Assembly: GCA_027596945.1 (NCBI GenBank)
Contig: JADGJH010001174.1
Span: 1 to 11,530 of the forward strand
DNA length: 11,530 nucleotides
Source: Physocladia obscura
Lineage: Eukaryota; Chytridiomycota; Chytridiomycetes; Chytridiales; Chytriomycetaceae
Direction of reading: 5' to 3'
Part shown: in pieces, positions 8,188 to 11,530 of the stretch
How the letters are laid out: each line of letters starts with the position of its first letter
How positions within the stretch are numbered: position 1 is the stretch's first letter
The notes under the pieces: model-generated
The model's database searches: none
The model's input: only the letters and a program-made list of their open reading frames with translations
Told to the model about the DNA's origin: nothing
Position numbers and translations under genes: made by a program

Positions 8188-10093
8188 ATGGACAACATGG
8201 ATGCACCAAACACGTCGACACGAACCGGTATCCCAACAACCAACAGCCGCCGCCTGTTACGACAAAGAAGAGTCGTCTCTCCCACGCCATCACGCAGCCT
8301 GTTGTGAGCCCCGCGACTTCTTCAGTTCGAGCCAAGCAGCAGCAGAAGACAATCTCTGACTTCTTCGCTCGTCCGCCACGTCATACCCCTCAAACGAGAT
8401 TTCAATCAAACCCCTCTGTTACGAGAGCTCCTCTTGCTGTCAAATTCAACACAAACATCAATTTAGCATCGACTTCAAAGCCACGTGTTTTGCCATCCTC
8501 TTTCACATCGATTCCGCCAAAAGCACCTCGCGTTTCGCCGCCGTTTACAGTGATTAGATTTCTTTTCGTTTTTCTTATTCCATTCTAACACACCACTTTA
8601 GGTTCTTCGGGACTCTTCCAATTCAGCCCACGTGACTGCAACAAAGGCGAATATACCGATTCTTGTTAATGACTCAGACGAAGATTTTGAACATGCTGCT
8701 CTTATTGCGAATTCTCGAATCCACCAACCAAACCACATCTCGGTTAGTCACGTGACTGTGCCCGATGTATATAAAGCTGCACCTCTTTCTAAACTGCCCT
8801 CTTTTTTTTCTTTCCAAAAAACAGACAGCGATGAAGAGACGACGGGAGCAGACGTCGTCGGATGAGGAGAGTGATGAAGGAGTTAAGGTTTGTTTAAATT
8901 TTCGGCCAAAACAATTCTTTTTTTTTTAAAAATTATAGAAATAGACTCCGCCAGACGAATATCTTTGCGTCAAACTCACGGACTTTGGAATAAAGAACTG
9001 GGCCAAGCTGTTCAATCGAAGAAAAAACCGTATTGTCGAACCACCCAAGAAGAAGTGCAAGAAATGCGACGAGTTGATGGATTGGAGAACGAAAGGGTGT
9101 ATTGCATTAACCGATGGGAAGTACTATTACGCAAATTACTGTGCAGGTGAATGCATCAAGAGTGTGAATGAACCTGTAAGTGTTTTGATATAAATGTGCC
9201 TGGCAACTAACACCCCTTCAGGAATCAATCGATGATTGTGTTGACAAATTCGCTGGTATTGCCCGTGCTGGAGACCTGGCCAATGGATTTGAAGTGAACT
9301 GCTCTCCAGAAGAATCACGTAAAATCTTTCGCGATGCATGGGCAAGACACAACAGAAAATGCACGTGTTGCAAAGTGGACCTTCAAGCGTTTGGCAATGG
9401 CGCGGCTCAAATCTCTAAACAGCGCAACAAGCCTGGTCTCAGTTACCATGACCCCAATCAGGATTTGGATTTTCTCTGCGTTCCGTGCAACCGGTGATGA
9501 GTTCACCATAACATCATTTGCACTGTTTCTAATATTCCATTAAATAGCCTGCGTGATATCTTCTCTGCTCGCGAGGTTCAAGACGTATTCAAGAAGATTC
9601 ACGAAGCGGCGCAGAAGCCTGCTGTTCATCGTCAGCCAACTCCAACCGAAATCACGCGCATCAAAGCAATGAGAAAGGATAACTACGCCAAGGAGGACCG
9701 CGAAATCGTTAAAACCGTCAAACGAAACAATTGGTCTGTGTCACCCACCGCGAAATCTACAGCTACATCCGATGACTTGATTGCGATTGCCAAGAAAGCG
9801 GGTTGTATCGGCATGCACAGTTAGTCATTCCTTTCATATTTTAACATACGTTGCTGACCAACTTAACAGGTGGAATTGAGGGCAAGTTTACGGTTGGAAA
9901 AGACATTTTCAAGTTGGGCTTTGACCGTAAGATTTCAACAACATTTGACGTCGACGGCAAGAAAATCAAGTGGCTGCATTCGCGTGGGAATTTGCAGTTA
10001 GAACTCTCTTGTATCAACGCTGCGCGCAACTCGTTGTCTGTGGATGAGTTTTCGGTTTGGATTGACAGAATTAAACAAGGACTTTTTCGTTAG
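8188..10093 (+). CDS. PIP-box and SIM-containing protein with cysteine cluster and HNH-like zinc ribbon, eight exons
   Basis: Inferred exons 8188-8227, 8326-8549, 8602-8742, 8825-8887, 8945-9175, 9222-9493, 9548-9819 and 9870-10093 give 488 residues. In order: QKTISDFF at 20-27, a textbook PCNA-interacting PIP box (Q-x-x-I-x-x-F-F); a disordered Ser/Thr/Pro-rich linker; IPILV followed by NDSDED at 106-116, the hydrophobic-then-acidic pattern of a SUMO-interacting motif; KRRR at 139-142 (nuclear signal) next to SSDEESDE (CK2-type acidic serines); a cysteine cluster C194-x2-C197, C208, C222-x3-C226; and a core with C280-x2-C283, then QISKQR, then LCVPCN at 318-323, the layout of HNH or endonuclease VII-type zinc folds. 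The usual HNH D/E-H/R residues are not clearly kept, so activity is doubtful. The last 165 residues are not recognised. Role in PCNA-linked DNA repair or replication is inference. The first exon is the weakest: the PIP frame has no in-frame ATG, and a 98-nt intron (8228-8325) links it to ATG at 8188. No poly(A) hexamer was evident. Confidence 0.75.
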
Positions 10094-10266
10094 CGGATAG
10101 GACCAGGACTGTTCTTTGCGCAGGACCTATTCTTTGCTTTTATGACATTATTGCATGATGATTACACGTTTCGCTAAATAGTTCCGCTTAATAGAATGGT
10201 TGTTGAAAAATTCCAGCTGAATGGAATTTTTGTTCCAAAAATAGTCAATCTAGAAAACGTTAAACA
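10094..10266. promoter_or_regulatory. Intergenic spacer and 5' region of the next gene
   Basis: 173 bp between the stop of the PIP-box gene and the start codon at 10267. It begins with a short imperfect tandem repeat (AGGACTGTTCTTTG then AGGACCTATTCTTTG, 10108-10137). An upstream ATG at 10196 opens a 37-codon frame (MVVEKFQLNGIFVPK...) that overlaps the main start in another frame, so it may be an upstream ORF affecting translation. Confidence 0.45.
10206..10231. repeat. Hairpin, left copy of a repeated motif flanking the last complete gene
   Basis: AAAAATTCC and GGAATTTTT form a perfect 9-bp stem around an 8-nt loop starting AG. The surrounding 29 bases (10203-10231) match 24 of 29 positions with 11380-11408 in the same orientation. 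Here the motif lies 36 bp before the start codon of the gene at 10267. Confidence 0.7.
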
Positions 10267-11316
10267 ATGGCACTTGATGCCAGTCGCGACGCGTTTGCCA
10301 AATGGATGAGAGGGGAGCTTCAGAAGCCTCAACAAGAGTTCCACGAAGATTTGCAGCGTATTAGATTGAACTGGATTTACCCAATCCTACGTGAGTTCAA
10401 CAGATTACCAGAACAAGACGCAGATAGTAGCGAAAGCGATGATGGCACTTACGTTGGACGGGCTACAAAAGCCATTTGCCGTCTCCTACCCTGTCACTTG
10501 AACCCTTCCCTCGTAACCTACCTGTTCAACCAAGGCCAACTAGCACAACGTCTTCAGATTCGGGCCCAACTGAACCTACCCGGACGGAGGGAGCTATTCC
10601 GCGCCATCTCGCTTCAACTCGCATAGAGCCTGTCATTGACCCATTTCAAGATGTGAAGTCATTGCTGCAAAAGTATGGCCCTCTGGCAAGCAAGAGATAT
10701 ACAACAACACGGCAAGAGTTCTCTGATTCATACGATACGCCTGTTTCTGCGGAAAGACGGAGATATCAAGGCTCCGATGTCGCGGAAATGAAAATGAGAT
10801 TGACCGAACAGATTCGCCAAAGCCTGTATTATGTCGCAGCTATGACTAATAAAACCAACGGATATCATCTCTTCATTGGCGAAAAACTGATTCAACTTCT
10901 TGATGAGTTTCGAAAGGTAAAATTTATGGCTACATTGCCTGGGACTAATACTCTCATAGAACTCGAAACCTAAAGCGGAACAATTTGCTGATTTTCTGGA
11001 GCATATCAATTCAGAATTTCGATTGAAGCGTTCATCCTTTTACGTTTACAAAAACTTTGCGGAGTTCGTTTGCAAGTATCCGCGTTTCTCATTTGTCCCG
11101 ATGTACTTTACTACGATTGTAAAAAACACCAAAAAGTTTGAAGCGTGGTTTGATTCAAATGAATGTGGGCAGTTAGGGGATACTGATATGTTATCAGCTG
11201 CATTTTGGAAGGATACACCAGCTGGGCTTCACACACACGATACAACCTTTGCGTTTGAAGTTGATGATGAAGGGTTGCTTGCTGACACTGACTTGGAAGA
11301 TTTCGTTGAAGATTGA
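10267..11316 (+). CDS. Unrecognised protein, spliced (two introns inferred)
   Basis: Preferred exons 10267-10390, 10558-10916 and 10960-11316 give 279 residues. The second intron (10917-10959, 43 nt, GTAAAA donor, CTAAT branch site, ATAG acceptor) is convincing. The first is needed because the frame from the ATG at 10267 differs from the coding frame after about 10480. The strong donor GTGAGTTC at 10391 paired with TCTTCAG at 10557 restores frame and was chosen for that reason. Without this splice the first frame ends at 10626 as a 119-residue protein with an acidic Asp/Ser segment. The N-terminus (MALDASRDAFAKWMRGELQ) and the central part (DVKSLLQKYG, MKMRLTEQIRQSLYYVAAM, GEKLIQLLDEFRK) look helical. 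The C-terminus ends in an acidic tail (about 260-279). No catalytic motif, signal peptide or membrane segment is visible, so it is probably soluble. AATAAA at 11471 is a candidate poly(A) signal. Function unknown. Confidence 0.65.
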
Positions 11317-11458
11317 CTTTGCCTGTTGTTTTGCACCTTTTTTATATTTGATTTGAAAGCTAGCTACTCAGTACCATGTTTGAAAAAATCCAGCCAGATG
11401 GACTTTTTAAAAAAAATTGAATTTTATTCAAAAACTATTTTATTTAGCAATAGTATAA
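11317..11458. other. 3' flank with second copy of the hairpin motif
   Basis: AT-rich spacer after the last complete gene. It contains the motif copy at 11380-11408 and a second small palindrome, TTGAATTTTATTCAA, near 11418-11432. A 14-codon frame from ATG at 11376 (MFEKIQPDGLFKKN) spans the motif. Confidence 0.5.
11383..11408. repeat. Hairpin, right copy of the repeated motif
   Basis: AAAAAATCC and GGACTTTTT form a 9-bp stem with one mismatch around an 8-nt loop (AGCCAGAT). Orientation, stem length and loop length equal the copy at 10206-10231. Confidence 0.65.
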
Positions 11459-11530
11459 ATGTTTTCCTTGAATAAAGTGCGTGATTTCTATCAAAGTATA
11501 CATCTGTTTGAGCCAAATGAATTTGCATTG
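11459..11530 (+). CDS. Possible first codons of a gene running off the right edge
   Basis: From the ATG at 11459 a frame stays open to the window end (24 codons, beginning MFSLNKVRDFYQSIHLF). It is too short to recognise. An AATAAA at 11471-11476 inside it fits equally well as the poly(A) signal of the gene ending at 11316, so this may be plain 3' flank. Codon content looks acceptable, but that is weak evidence at this length. Confidence 0.25.
   Translation, partial: MFSLNKVRDFYQSIHLFEPNEFAL

Noticed and set aside
8304..8325. 22-nt intron (GTGAGC...TTCAG) to join ATG 8188 to the PIP-box exon.
   Set aside because: It is far shorter than any other intron here and leaves the wrong reading phase; the 98-nt option keeps frame.
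8743..8865. Unspliced reading through the third intron of the PIP-box gene, ending TTGADVVG.
   Set aside because: It stops at 8863-8865 and loses the cysteine cluster and HNH-like core, whereas splicing to 8825 continues in frame with a basic/acidic motif and the downstream exons.

Overview
This window is nuclear DNA of a eukaryote. Six of its seven main genes are broken by short GT-AG introns (25 inferred, 43 to 167 nt, most under 100), several with a CTAAT or CTAAC branch-site motif a short way before the acceptor. Exons are richer in GC than the AT-rich introns and intergenic DNA. Two genes point to a fungus or a close, probably early-diverging, holomycotan relative: a monofunctional aspartate kinase of the yeast Hom3 type (a pathway absent from animals) and a protein of the fungal 'defect at low temperature' (DLT1) family. 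I cannot name the species.

Layout. Positions 1-1408 (minus): 5' part of a TRIP4/ASC-1 (yeast Rqt4-type) gene that runs off the left edge. Positions 1630-3424 (plus): aspartate kinase, seven exons, divergent from TRIP4. Positions 3555-4448 (minus): DLT1-like membrane protein, four exons, convergent with the kinase. Positions 4497-5099 (plus): ELOF1/Elf1 transcription elongation factor, four exons, whose start codon lies only 48 bp from that of the DLT1-like gene. Positions 5100-5769: AT-rich, no convincing gene. Positions 5770-7347 (plus): intronless 525-aa protein with about 12 membrane helices, not recognised. Positions 7348-8187: non-coding, with a hairpin, palindromes and a TG-rich block. 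Positions 8188-10093 (plus): an eight-exon gene for a 488-aa protein with an N-terminal PCNA-binding PIP box, a SUMO-interacting-type motif, a basic nuclear signal, a cysteine cluster and an HNH-like zinc-ribbon core. Positions 10267-11316 (plus): an unrecognised three-exon gene. Positions 11317-11530: non-coding, with the possible first codons of another gene at the right edge.

The genes do not form one pathway. The window is a mix of housekeeping genes (ribosome rescue/coactivation, aspartate-family amino acid synthesis, transcription elongation) followed by three genes with no assignable family as full-length proteins. The most interesting is the PIP/SIM/HNH-like protein, which has the parts list of a reader of SUMO-modified PCNA. 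All spliced models come from reading frames and splice signals by eye; no homology search, structure prediction or transcript data was available.
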